The notes beneath the pieces were generated by a model that saw only the letters and a list, made by a program, of their open reading frames with translations, made no database searches and was not told the DNA's origin. The position numbers and the translations under genes are program-made. Positions 37,886 to 45,905 of a DNA stretch of 64,000 nt are shown piece by piece. Position 1 is the first letter of the stretch, and every line of letters starts with the position of its first letter. The stretch comes from Streptomyces griseoaurantiacus (GTDB lineage Bacteria; Actinomycetota; Actinomycetes; Streptomycetales; Streptomycetaceae), in NCBI GenBank assembly GCA_014656015.1, contig BNBP01000001.1, positions 1 through 64,000 of the forward strand, given 5' to 3'.

Positions 37886-38797
37886 GTGAAGGTCGGCTGC
37901 ATCGGACTCGGCGACATCGCGCGGAAGGCCTACCTCCCGGTGCTCGGCACGCTCCCCGGCGTCGAGCTGCACCTGCACACCCGCACGGCCGCCACGCTCA
38001 CCCGCGTCGCGGACACGCTGCACCTTCCCGCCGGGCAGCGCCACACCGAGCTGCGGACGCTGCTGGACCAGGGGCTGGACGCGGCCTTCGTGCACGCCTC
38101 CACCGCCGCCCACCCCGAGCTCGTCGCACGGCTCCTCGAGGCGGGCGTGCCCACCTACGTCGACAAGCCCCTCGCCTACGAACTGGCCGACTCCGAGCGG
38201 CTGGTGGCGCTGGCCGAGGAGCGCGGCACCAGCCTGGCGGTCGGTTTCAACCGGAGGTACGCGCCCGGCTACGTCCAGTGCGCCGACCACCCCCGGGACC
38301 TGATCCTGATGCAGAAGAACCGCGTCGGGCTGCCCGAGGAACCCCGCACGATGATCCTCGACGACTTCATCCACGTCGTGGACACCCTGCGGTTCCTGGT
38401 GCCCGGCCCGGTCGACGACGTCACCGTGCGGGCGCGCACCGAGGGCGGGCTGCTGCACCACGTCGTGCTGCAGCTCGCGGGCGAGGGTTTCACCGCCCTC
38501 GGTGTGATGAACAGGCTGAGCGGTTCCGCCGAGGAGATCCTCGAGGTCTCGGGGCAGGACAGCAAGCGGCAGGTGGTCAACCTCGCCGAGACGGTCGACC
38601 ACCGCGGCCAGCCCACCGTGCGCCGGCGCGGCGACTGGGTGCCCGTGGCCCGGCAGCGCGGCATCGAGCAGGCGGTGCTGGCCTTCCTGGACGCCGTGCG
38701 CGCCGGGAAGGTGCTCAGCGCCCGGGACGCGCTGGCCACTCACGAACTGTGCGAGCGGGTCGTCATAGCGGTCCGGGAGCGGTCCGCCGCCTCCTGA
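37886..38797 (+). CDS. Gfo/Idh/MocA-family oxidoreductase
   Basis: 303 residues. The N-terminal Rossmann motif is VKVGCIGLGDIARKAYLPVL, and VDKPLAYELADSERLV contains the family lysine of the (E/D)KP motif. Family members oxidise or reduce sugar or inositol derivatives with NAD(P); the substrate is unknown. GTG 37886 follows AGGAGGA. The 3' end overlaps the convergent lnt gene by 58 bases. Confidence 0.88.
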   Translation: MKVGCIGLGDIARKAYLPVLGTLPGVELHLHTRTAATLTRVADTLHLPAGQRHTELRTLLDQGLDAAFVHASTAAHPELVARLLEAGVPTYVDKPLAYELADSERLVALAEERGTSLAVGFNRRYAPGYVQCADHPRDLILMQKNRVGLPEEPRTMILDDFIHVVDTLRFLVPGPVDDVTVRARTEGGLLHHVVLQLAGEGFTALGVMNRLSGSAEEILEVSGQDSKRQVVNLAETVDHRGQPTVRRRGDWVPVARQRGIEQAVLAFLDAVRAGKVLSARDALATHELCERVVIAVRERSAAS

Positions 38798-40437
38798 ACC
38801 CTCCCGTGCGCGCGGAGGGCCCGGGCGCCTTCGGTGACGCACAGCGCGGCCAGGACCAGCAGTGCCGCGTGCACCGGCCAGTCGCCGTGCCGCACGTACG
38901 GGGTAGTGCCGTGCGCGAGCGGCACCTCGAACACGGCCGAGGTGCCCGCGTCGCCCGTGCCGAGCCAGGAGCCGAGGCGCGCGCCGTCGGGGCCGTGGAC
39001 GGCGGAGACACCGGTCAGTGTGGCGTGCACCACCGGGCGTCCGGTCTCGGCGGCGCGCAGCGCGGCCAGCGAGGCGTGCTGCTCGGGCGCCCAACTGTGC
39101 TGGAAACTCGACGTGGAGGACTGGGCGAGCAGCAGTTCGGCGCCGTCCGCGGCGAGATGGCGGCTCATGTCCGGGAACGCCGTCTCGAAGCAGACCAGCG
39201 GGCCGAGGCGCAGTCCGTGGCCGGCGTCCATCACCACCTGCTCCTCGCCGCGCCGGCGGTCCTCGCCGGCCGCCTTGCCGACGGAGGTGGCCCAACCCAG
39301 CAGGGAACGCGCCGGTATGTACTCCCCGAACGGCACCAGCCGCATCTTGTCGTACCGGTCGCCGGTGGGGCCCTCGGCGCCGACGAGGATCGCGCTCTTG
39401 TAGATGCCGGGACGGTCGGCGCGGCGGGCGTCGACGTTCACCAGCACGTCGGCGTCGAGCAGCCGGGACAGGGCGGCGATCCGGCGGGCGAGATCGGGCC
39501 GGTCGTCGAGGTCGAAGCCGACGCTGCTCTCGCCCCAGACCACCAGGTCCACGTCCTGGCCGGCCAGTCGGCGGGTGAGTGACTCCTCGCGCGCGAAGCG
39601 GCGTTCGGGGCTGTCCTCGCCGGACACGACCCCGGCCTGGACGAGGGCGATGCGCACCCGGCCGTCGACCTGCAGGCGGGGAGCCCAGACCCAGGCGGCG
39701 GAGACCGCGAGCGTCACGAGGACCAGACCGGCGAGGGCGACCACGGCGCCCCCGGCGACAGCGCCCGCGGAGGTGCCGCTCGGCGCGGTCCCGGTCCGTC
39801 CGGGGACCGGTGGGTGCCACGGCCGGCGCGCCGGCGCCAAGGTCAGGAGCAGCACCGCCACCGTCACGTTCACGGCCGCCACCAGGAGGCTGAGCAGCCA
39901 CACCCCGCCGACGGAGGCGAGCCGCAGGGCGGGCTCGACCTGCCACTGGGTGGCGCCGAGCAGCCCCCAGGGGCCGCCCAGGCCCTGCCAGGACCGCACG
40001 AGTTCGGGCAGCAGCCAGCCGCAGGGAACGACCAGCAGGGCGGCGGCGAGACGGCGCGCCGAGGGTGGCGCGCCCGGCGCCCCCGCGCCGCCCGGGTCGG
40101 TACGGGGGCCGAGGAAGCGGTGCACGAGCAGACCCCAGGGCGCCCACAGTGCGCCGAGCAGGGCGGCGAGGACGAACAGGAAGACGTTCAGGCTCGGCAG
40201 CAGCCAGTGGTGCACGGCGACCATGAAGCCGAAGCCGCCGGCCCAGCCGTCCCGGGCCGCCTGCCGCGCGGTCGGCGCGGAGCGGACCAGCAGCATCCAG
40301 GGGACCAGGGCGACATAGGCGAACCACCACAGGGAGGGGGCGGGGAAGGCGAGCATCGGCAGGGCCCCGGCGAGCGCGAGCCCGGCGGCGCGCCGCCACC
40401 CCCGAAAACGTCCGGTTCGCCCCTCGGGCAGCCTCAC
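38740..40437 (-). CDS. lnt: apolipoprotein N-acyltransferase
   Basis: 565 residues. About seven to eight membrane helices (residues 15-250) precede a nitrilase-like domain with the catalytic triad E303 (WGESSVGF), K364 (YDKMRLVPFGEYIP) and C416 (LVCFETAFPD). It N-acylates lipoproteins at the outer face of the membrane, relevant for lipoproteins such as those at 29296 and 33180. The start is GTG 40437 after GGGGAGGGG. Its tail overlaps the convergent Gfo/Idh gene by 58 bases. Confidence 0.95.
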   Translation of the reverse strand: MRLPEGRTGRFRGWRRAAGLALAGALPMLAFPAPSLWWFAYVALVPWMLLVRSAPTARQAARDGWAGGFGFMVAVHHWLLPSLNVFLFVLAALLGALWAPWGLLVHRFLGPRTDPGGAGAPGAPPSARRLAAALLVVPCGWLLPELVRSWQGLGGPWGLLGATQWQVEPALRLASVGGVWLLSLLVAAVNVTVAVLLLTLAPARRPWHPPVPGRTGTAPSGTSAGAVAGGAVVALAGLVLVTLAVSAAWVWAPRLQVDGRVRIALVQAGVVSGEDSPERRFAREESLTRRLAGQDVDLVVWGESSVGFDLDDRPDLARRIAALSRLLDADVLVNVDARRADRPGIYKSAILVGAEGPTGDRYDKMRLVPFGEYIPARSLLGWATSVGKAAGEDRRRGEEQVVMDAGHGLRLGPLVCFETAFPDMSRHLAADGAELLLAQSSTSSFQHSWAPEQHASLAALRAAETGRPVVHATLTGVSAVHGPDGARLGSWLGTGDAGTSAVFEVPLAHGTTPYVRHGDWPVHAALLVLAALCVTEGARALRAHGRVQEAADRSRTAMTTRSHSS

Positions 40438-40581
40438 GTGATCCCCTCCCCGGCCGACGTGCGTGCTGTCAGTGTGCGCGGTGGGGGAGATCTCAAACGG
40501 GGCGGGGGTGGAGGAGGGGGAGAGGAGAGGGGGGTGGAAAGGGAAAGCGGACGGGGCGGGGCGGAGAACCGCCGGCGGCGC

Positions 40582-40761
40582 CTACGCCGCCTCGATGACG
40601 TCCTTGCGTATCGCCGAGGCCCACTGGACCACCAAGGCCTCGTACTCGGCCCGCTCCTGGGGCGTCAGAGATCCGCCCGCGCGCATCCACAGCGCACGGA
40701 TCCGCTCGTTTAAGTCGGCGGCGGACCGCGCGGAACCAGAGGACACGGATTCGGGGGACAT
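40582..40761 (-). CDS. small conserved protein upstream of lnt
   Basis: 59 residues: begins MSPESVSSGSARSAADLNER, continues with IRALWMRAGG and ends AIRKDVIEAA. It has an amphipathic helical look and no cysteine. I recall very similar short proteins next to lnt in other streptomycetes, differing by conservative substitutions. That recollection and its normal high-GC third positions support a real gene. Function unknown. It is separated by 144 bases from the lnt start. Confidence 0.75.
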   Translation of the reverse strand: MSPESVSSGSARSAADLNERIRALWMRAGGSLTPQERAEYEALVVQWASAIRKDVIEAA

Positions 40762-40806
40762 GCGGACAAGCGTAGGGGCAAGGTCTGACAGTCCGCTACC
40801 GCTCGG

Positions 40807-40983
40807 CTACGCACCCGCTATGGAATGGGTCACGGCGCCCTGCGGACGGGCCCGTCGGCCCGCCGACTCGGCCGCGTGCGGACTCAGCGCACCCGCCGCC
40901 ACCAGGGCGATGATCGCGAGGCCCAGCGCGATGCGGTACCGGACGAAGGGCATGAAGGACGCCGAGCTGTCGAACCTCATGAA
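40807..40983 (-). pseudogene. uppP: undecaprenyl-diphosphatase (UppP) 3' remnant
   Basis: Read leftward, residues FMPFVRYRIALGLAIIALVA and the following AGALSPHAAESAG match the C-terminal helix and tail of actinobacterial UppP/BacA. A normal stop lies at 40807. Upstream of 40983 the frame continues but the sequence becomes unrelated and Arg/Cys-rich, so about 220 residues of the usual ~275 are missing, including all catalytic motifs. The gene was evidently truncated by a deletion or insertion whose junction is near 40985. Confidence 0.8.
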
Positions 40984-41298
40984 CCGGTTCGAGCGTCGAG
41001 GCCCTGCTCCCCGGGCCGTGGCCAGGCAGACGAGCCGGCGCCGCGCCCCGCGGCGCGGCTTGCAGATGTCGTACGCCCGGACCGCGAGGCGGCGGGCGGA
41101 AGGGCAGGACCGGTAGCGACGGCAGGTGTACCACAGTGGAGGTCGAAGGCCGGTATATGTCCTGAGACGCCTCATCGGCCCACCGCACATCATCCAGCAC
41201 ACCATCGTGGTCGGACGGCTGGGCTGAATCGGGAGAGGGTGCCGTCGGCGCCGATGACCGGATCGGTCTCGACGGTGGGCGCGGGCTGGTCGACCGGC
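40984..41298. other. non-coding stretch at a breakpoint, nothing recognised
   Basis: 315 bases lie between the UppP remnant and the next gene. No reading frame with convincing protein character, RNA gene or insertion-sequence end is seen. It probably represents sequence brought in or left behind by the rearrangement that truncated uppP. Confidence 0.5.
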
Positions 41299-42150
41299 TC
41301 ACAGCTCGCAACGGCCGGCTGCCATGGCCGTGATCGCGCACTCGGCCGCGTGGCGGGCCGCGAACGGGGTGGGGAAGGTCCCACAGCCGTGTGTGATGGG
41401 CTCGGACGCCCCCGGCCGCAACTGCCACCTCCAGGCGAACTGGACGGGGGCGACGTCGGGACGGCTCCAGACCGGCATCTCACGAGGCGGCAGAGCCGCC
41501 GCCCGGTCCACCAGGACGTGGCGCCTCACTCCGCTGACGCAAGCCTCCGCCGACTCCTGCCCCTGTTCTGTGCCGCTCCTCCACCGCAGTGGGGTGGGTG
41601 TGGACTCGGAGGCGTCGAGCAGGGCGTCGGCCAGGTCCGCCAGGCAGAGGTACAGGGCGGCACGGACCGCCTGCGTGTGGAGGCGGCCCCAATGTTGTGG
41701 GGGGCGTTCGGCGATGTCGTCGACGAGGGAGTGGGCGCCGAGTTCGCACAGCGGTTCCTCGAGGTCCGGACCGGCGAAGCCGAGCACGGTGGCGGCGCCC
41801 TCGGCCGCCTCCTCCCAGGTGAGCGCCGCGTGGTGGGCGAGCTGGGCGAGATCACCGATGCCGAGGTCGTCCACCAGTTGCTCTATGTATTGAGCCGCGA
41901 CCTCCGACGGGCCCGGCACCTGGACGTCGAGGACGCCGGAGCGCACGTTGGCGGCAGCGCTGATGTCGCCCGGTTGGAGTGCCCCCGGCGCTGTCGTGGC
42001 GACCACCTCGAGAACTCGCAGGTAGAGAGCCCGTACAGGGTGCGCTCCCCGGGGCGGCGTCGGCCGGCCCGAGAGCTCGCACACCGCGTCCACGAGGTCG
42101 GCTCTGGTGACGCGGAGCGCGCGGCACGCCTGCGGCAACCGATCAGTCAT
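41299..42150 (-). CDS. hypothetical protein
   Basis: 283 residues from ATG 42150. It is mostly alpha-helical, acidic and cytoplasmic in character (RALYLRVLEVVATTAPGALQ; RAALYLCLADLADALLDASE). The C-terminus FAWRWQLRPGASEPITHGCG and the end AECAITAMAAGRCEL look like a small conserved domain. I do not recognise the family. Codon use is typical. It is the first intact gene on the accessory side of the breakpoint. Confidence 0.65.
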   Translation of the reverse strand: MTDRLPQACRALRVTRADLVDAVCELSGRPTPPRGAHPVRALYLRVLEVVATTAPGALQPGDISAAANVRSGVLDVQVPGPSEVAAQYIEQLVDDLGIGDLAQLAHHAALTWEEAAEGAATVLGFAGPDLEEPLCELGAHSLVDDIAERPPQHWGRLHTQAVRAALYLCLADLADALLDASESTPTPLRWRSGTEQGQESAEACVSGVRRHVLVDRAAALPPREMPVWSRPDVAPVQFAWRWQLRPGASEPITHGCGTFPTPFAARHAAECAITAMAAGRCEL

Positions 42151-42297
42151 GCCTTTCCGTTCTCCGAAGACGTCCGTTGGGTGCCGCCAGGTCAGCGACG
42201 GCGCTCACGGGTGCCGTATGTCATGACGCGGCCGATCGGCTGCTGCGATCCGGGACGGGTTGTCGCAACCGATCGGCCGCGCTGCGACGGGCCCTGG

Positions 42298-42681
42298 TCA
42301 GCCGTCGACGACGGCGAGGGCGTCCACCTCCACCAGCATGCCGGGCGGAAGAGCCATGTAGACGGTGGTACGGGCCGGGAACGGCTCGCCCACCGCCTCG
42401 GCGTATGCCTGGTTCATCTCGGCCAGATGAGCGGGGTCGGTGAGGTAGACGCGCAGGATGAGCACGTCCTCCAGGCTCGCGCCGGCCGCTTCGAGGACCG
42501 CGGTGACGTTGCGAAGGACCTGCGCGGTCTGTTCGGCGACCGTGCTGCCCACGATGTTCCCGGTCGTCGGGTCCAGGGGCAGCTGGCCGGCGACCTGGAC
42601 GAGTCCGCCCTTGCGCACGCCCTGGGACAGGGGAGCGGGAAGCACGGGGGCGTCCTCGGTGCTGATGATGGTCCTGCTCAT
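42298..42681 (-). CDS. ridA: RidA family protein (reactive intermediate/enamine deaminase)
   Basis: 127 residues. The RidA core is clear: VQVAGQLPLDPTTGNIVG, then TAQVLRNVTAVLEAAGASLED. Substrate arginine R104 lies in FPARTTV and E118 in MLVEVDALAV, both family active-site positions. It hydrolyses enamine/imine intermediates. ATG 42681 follows GAGGAAA. It lies 300 bases beyond the esterase stop, so it may belong to the same metabolic unit or be independent. Confidence 0.88.
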   Translation of the reverse strand: MSRTIISTEDAPVLPAPLSQGVRKGGLVQVAGQLPLDPTTGNIVGSTVAEQTAQVLRNVTAVLEAAGASLEDVLILRVYLTDPAHLAEMNQAYAEAVGEPFPARTTVYMALPPGMLVEVDALAVVDG

Positions 42682-42981
42682 GGGAGTTTCCTCGGTTCTC
42701 TTCGAAGGCACATGTCTGCGAGACGGCCGGATCCGTGGTGAGGAGGATCGCGGGGCCTCTCGGTGGGTGACCTCGGGGGGAGGCGCCCGGCCACGGGGCG
42801 GGAGGCCCGGGCTGTCGAGGTCCGGTGCGGGCGGGGCGGACGGACCGATTCGGTCCGTGCCCGGCCCGGAGGGCGGACGCGGACGCCCGCCCCGTTCCGG
42901 AGTCGGCCTGCGCCCTCCTGCGAGGACGCTGCCGGAGCCCGGGGAGCCGTCGTGTGCCGCGGCCCCCGGGGTGGGCGGCGC
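42682..42981. other. spacer between esterase and ridA, with a palindrome
   Basis: 300 bases without a gene. The notable element is a perfect 19-bp palindrome, ACGGACCGATTCGGTCCGT (42840-42858). It could end the esterase transcript, or be an operator about 160 bases upstream of ridA. Nothing else is recognised. Confidence 0.5.
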
Positions 42982-44478
42982 TCAGCTCCAGAACTGTCGC
43001 TCCGCGCTGCGGGGGTCCTCCGTGAGAGTCCACTCGCTGTCGATGCGCATGGTGGCCCGACGGGTGGTCTCGTAGCGGTCCCAGCCGGGGGAGCCGCTCC
43101 TGGCGAATTCGATCCAGGTGGCGTGGACGCGACGCGACAGTTCGGCGGGAGGTTCCACCGGACCGAGGAGGGCCTTCGCGCCGTGCAACTGAGGCAGGGC
43201 GGTGACGTCGAAGACGAAGGGGAGCTCCATGGTGTGGGTGGCGCCCAGTTCACCGTTCAGCGCCTGGGAGCGCCAGGCGAACTCGTAGGCGTACGTGTCC
43301 GACCTCGGGTGGTGGGAGGAGTGGGCCTCGGCCATACGACGGCTGCCCTTGCCGAAGAGCGCATCGGCCATGATGGCCGACCGGAGTTCCCCGGAGGACG
43401 CCTGCGGACGCTCCCGACGGAGGATCTCGAGAAGTCCGGCAGGATCGCGGTGCGAGCGTGCCGCGGCGGCGTCGACGTCGGCGTCGGTCGACGTGGAGTA
43501 GTTGCCCATCGGGGCGAGGTAGAGGTTGCCCTCCTCGGAGTTGGTTCCGACGAGCAGGTCGACGCCTTCGGCGGCGCCCGCGGCCACGGCGTCGGCCGGC
43601 TGCACATCGAGGACCAGGCTGAACGGGCTCAGGCCGATCAGCGGATCGGAGTGGGTCTCGGTCCTCAGGTCGATACCCGCCAGCTTGGGCATGATCTCGA
43701 CGAACCGCTCGTCGGGGACGGCGGCGAAGGCGTCCGCACGGGGCTCGACGCCAAGGGCCTCCGCCGCCGCCCGGGTCACGCGGGCGGCCTGCTCGGGGCT
43801 GAAGGCGCCCAGCCCGCTGCCGCTCTGGACGATGGCGTGCCGGAAGAGACCTTCGGCCTCACGATGGGCCAGGACACCGCCGACGATGGTGGCTCCCGCG
43901 GACTGACCGAGCAGGGTGACGTTGCTCGGGTCGCCGCCGAAGGCCGCGATGTTGGAACGCACCCACCGCAGGGCGGCGACGACGTCGAGCAGACCCCGGT
44001 TGGCGGGGGCGCCGGGGAGGTCGAGGAAGCCGGAGATGCCCAGTCGGTAGTTGAGGGTCACGAAGACGACGCCGTCGCGAGCGAACGCGCCGCCGTCGTA
44101 GAGCGCGGACCGGGTCGAGCCGGCCACGAACCCGCCGCCGTGCACGAAGACCATCACGGGGAGGTCGCCGGACGCTCCCTCGGGCGCCCACACGTTGACG
44201 GTGAGGTAGTCCTCCCCGGGGATCCAGCCGGGGCCGAAGTACGGGGACATGTCCAGGTCGCCGAACGCGTCCCGCTTGGCCTGCGGTGCCGTGGGCCCGG
44301 CCTCGGTGGCGTCGCGCACCCCGTCCCACGGAGCGTGGGGCTCCGGGGGCGCGAAGCGGCCGGCGCCCACGGGCGGTGCGGCGTAGGGGATGTTGAGGAA
44401 GACGGCGGTGCCGTCCTGGTGCAGACCGCGGACGGCACCCTGCTCGGTTCTTGCGAGGGGATTCGTGTGCTTGGTCAC
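42982..44478 (-). CDS. type B carboxylesterase
   Basis: 498 residues. HGGGF gives the oxyanion hole, GQSAGA the nucleophile S193, the SEE at 314-316 the acid, and H415 in ATHTMELPF the base: a complete carboxylesterase triad. No signal peptide is seen, so it is cytoplasmic. GTG 44478 lies 22 bases after the stop of the metallo-hydrolase gene upstream, so the two form an operon. It likely cleaves an ester of an aromatic or xenobiotic compound; substrate inferred only from context. Confidence 0.92.
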   Translation of the reverse strand: MTKHTNPLARTEQGAVRGLHQDGTAVFLNIPYAAPPVGAGRFAPPEPHAPWDGVRDATEAGPTAPQAKRDAFGDLDMSPYFGPGWIPGEDYLTVNVWAPEGASGDLPVMVFVHGGGFVAGSTRSALYDGGAFARDGVVFVTLNYRLGISGFLDLPGAPANRGLLDVVAALRWVRSNIAAFGGDPSNVTLLGQSAGATIVGGVLAHREAEGLFRHAIVQSGSGLGAFSPEQAARVTRAAAEALGVEPRADAFAAVPDERFVEIMPKLAGIDLRTETHSDPLIGLSPFSLVLDVQPADAVAAGAAEGVDLLVGTNSEEGNLYLAPMGNYSTSTDADVDAAAARSHRDPAGLLEILRRERPQASSGELRSAIMADALFGKGSRRMAEAHSSHHPRSDTYAYEFAWRSQALNGELGATHTMELPFVFDVTALPQLHGAKALLGPVEPPAELSRRVHATWIEFARSGSPGWDRYETTRRATMRIDSEWTLTEDPRSAERQFWS

Positions 44479-44500
44479 CGGTTGGACCTCTCTCGACTGA

Positions 44501-45412
44501 TCAGCTCTGGGCGTACGGGGAGAACGCGGCCCAGGACTTGATGGCGAACTTGTCTCCGTCGCGCCGCACCTCGGCGGCGCCGGAGCCGCCCAGGTGCGCG
44601 GGGACGACGAGGATGTTGTTGTCGGCTGCCCAGCTCAGGACCTTCCGCCGTGAGGCGCGGGCCTCGGCGGGGTCCTCGCAGAAGCAGCTGTTCGCGTCGG
44701 GCTCGACGATCTGAACCGGGTTGTGCATCATGTCGCCGACGAAGACCGCCCGGTCCGATCCGGAATCCAGCGTCAGGACCGAGGAGCCCGGGGTGTGGCC
44801 GGGGGCGAGGTCGAGGCGCAGGTTGCGGTCGATCTGGTAGCTGCCCTCCCAGAGGTGGGTCAGGCCGGCCTCGTGCACGGGGGTGACGCTGTCCTCGAAG
44901 ACGTTCTGGTTGCCGCGGCCGAACATCGTCTTGATCTCGTTGGCGGGGTTCCAGTAGTCGAAGTCCACCTTGGCCATCAGGTAGGTGGCGTTGGGGAACG
45001 TCGGCACCCAGGTCCGGCCGTCGAGGTAGGTGTTCCACCCCACGTGGTCGATGTGCAGATGCGTGTTGATCACGATGTCGACGTCCTCGGGACGGACACC
45101 GGCGCGGGCGAGGTTGTCCAGGTAGTTCGTGTTCAGGTGGCTCCACACCGGCGCGTAGGGGCGTTCCTTGTGGTTGCCGACACCGGTGTCGACCAGAATG
45201 GTCTTGCCCTCGCTGCGCAGCACCCACGTCTGGATCGCGGAGTTGACGATCCGGGTCTCGGCGTCCAGGAAGTCCGGAACCAGCCAGGAACGGTGGGTCT
45301 CCCACGCCTCCGCCGGGCTCTCCGGGAAGAACGCCTCGGGGCTCATGTCGACGGGGCCGAAGTATTCCCAGACACGAGTCATCGTGACATCACCCAGGGT
45401 GATGGAATCCAT
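44501..45412 (-). CDS. metallo-beta-lactamase-fold hydrolase, cytoplasmic paralog
   Basis: 303 residues. Metal ligands are H118, H120, D122 and H123 in THLHIDHVGWN, H206 in PGHTPGS, D227 in VGDMMH and H273 in PAHLGG, a complete binuclear site of the lactonase/organophosphate-hydrolase type. ATG 45412 follows GGAGAT; an ATG at 45442 is less likely. It is paralogous to the exported hydrolase at 48847-49887 (shared LRSEGKTIL, LARAGVRP, WVPTFPNATY). It is followed by the esterase in one operon and has palindrome A upstream. Confidence 0.9.
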   Translation of the reverse strand: MDSITLGDVTMTRVWEYFGPVDMSPEAFFPESPAEAWETHRSWLVPDFLDAETRIVNSAIQTWVLRSEGKTILVDTGVGNHKERPYAPVWSHLNTNYLDNLARAGVRPEDVDIVINTHLHIDHVGWNTYLDGRTWVPTFPNATYLMAKVDFDYWNPANEIKTMFGRGNQNVFEDSVTPVHEAGLTHLWEGSYQIDRNLRLDLAPGHTPGSSVLTLDSGSDRAVFVGDMMHNPVQIVEPDANSCFCEDPAEARASRRKVLSWAADNNILVVPAHLGGSGAAEVRRDGDKFAIKSWAAFSPYAQS

Positions 45413-45576
45413 GATTGATCTCCAGTTCGATCGGATCTGCATGCTCGGGACCGTGGTGCGGCACGGATGCGGACGAGCGGCTGTTCGTCACGAGACGCGG
45501 GTGCCTCGCAGATGCGGGGCGGTGCGCCTTCGACGTGCCGGCACGCAACCGCAGGATGGGCTCGACATCCGCTTTT

Positions 45577-45605
45577 GGCCGACGCCCACCCGGTGGGCGT
45601 CGGCC
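45577..45605. repeat. perfect long hairpin in the leader of the metallo-hydrolase operon
   Basis: GGCCGACGCCCACC (45577-45590) is the exact complement of GGTGGGCGTCGGCC (45592-45605), with one base between. It lies between palindrome A and the gene start, so a transcript starting near palindrome A would contain it. It could attenuate or protect the mRNA, or terminate rightward transcripts. Confidence 0.7.
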
Positions 45606-45725
45606 GGGGCCGCGGTGTCTTCAAGCGAGTCCCCGCCGGGTGGCGACGGGGCCGGCTCCCGGTGAGTACGACCGCCCCGTGAGCGACCCCGCACCACAAT
45701 GCTGCGGCGCCGGGCACGTGCCGCG

Positions 45726-45747
45726 GTATACGTCACGTGACTGCACC
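45726..45747. promoter_or_regulatory. palindromic operator, site A
   Basis: GTATACGTCACGTGACTG (45726-45743) matches the shared palindrome of this region (GTATNMGTCASRTGACTG). It lies 314 bases upstream of the cytoplasmic metallo-hydrolase start and beyond the 3' end of the FUSC gene. Confidence 0.75.
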
Positions 45748-45905
45748 TGGCCACGACGGACCGCCGACCGCTGTGCGGGACCGCACCTCATCGACAACCC
45801 GTGCCCACCGGCCCACGCCCCGGCCTGTGCCGTTGGGGGAAAGAGGTGGTGGCCGACAAGGCTTCGGGGCTGCTCGATCCGGCGGGCGACACGGTCGGTC
45901 GCCGT

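Noticed and set aside
40468..40490. TGTCAGTG near the lnt start as a DNA-damage promoter
   Set aside because: No TANNNT follows at 8 bases, and it points away from lnt.
40985..41298. Insertion sequence or integrase remnant at the breakpoint
   Set aside because: No transposase-like translation, terminal inverted repeats or target duplication could be seen.
42215..42229. GTATGTCATGAC as a sixth operator copy
   Set aside because: It lacks the two bases between GTAT and GTCA and the central dinucleotide, so the spacing does not fit the five true copies.
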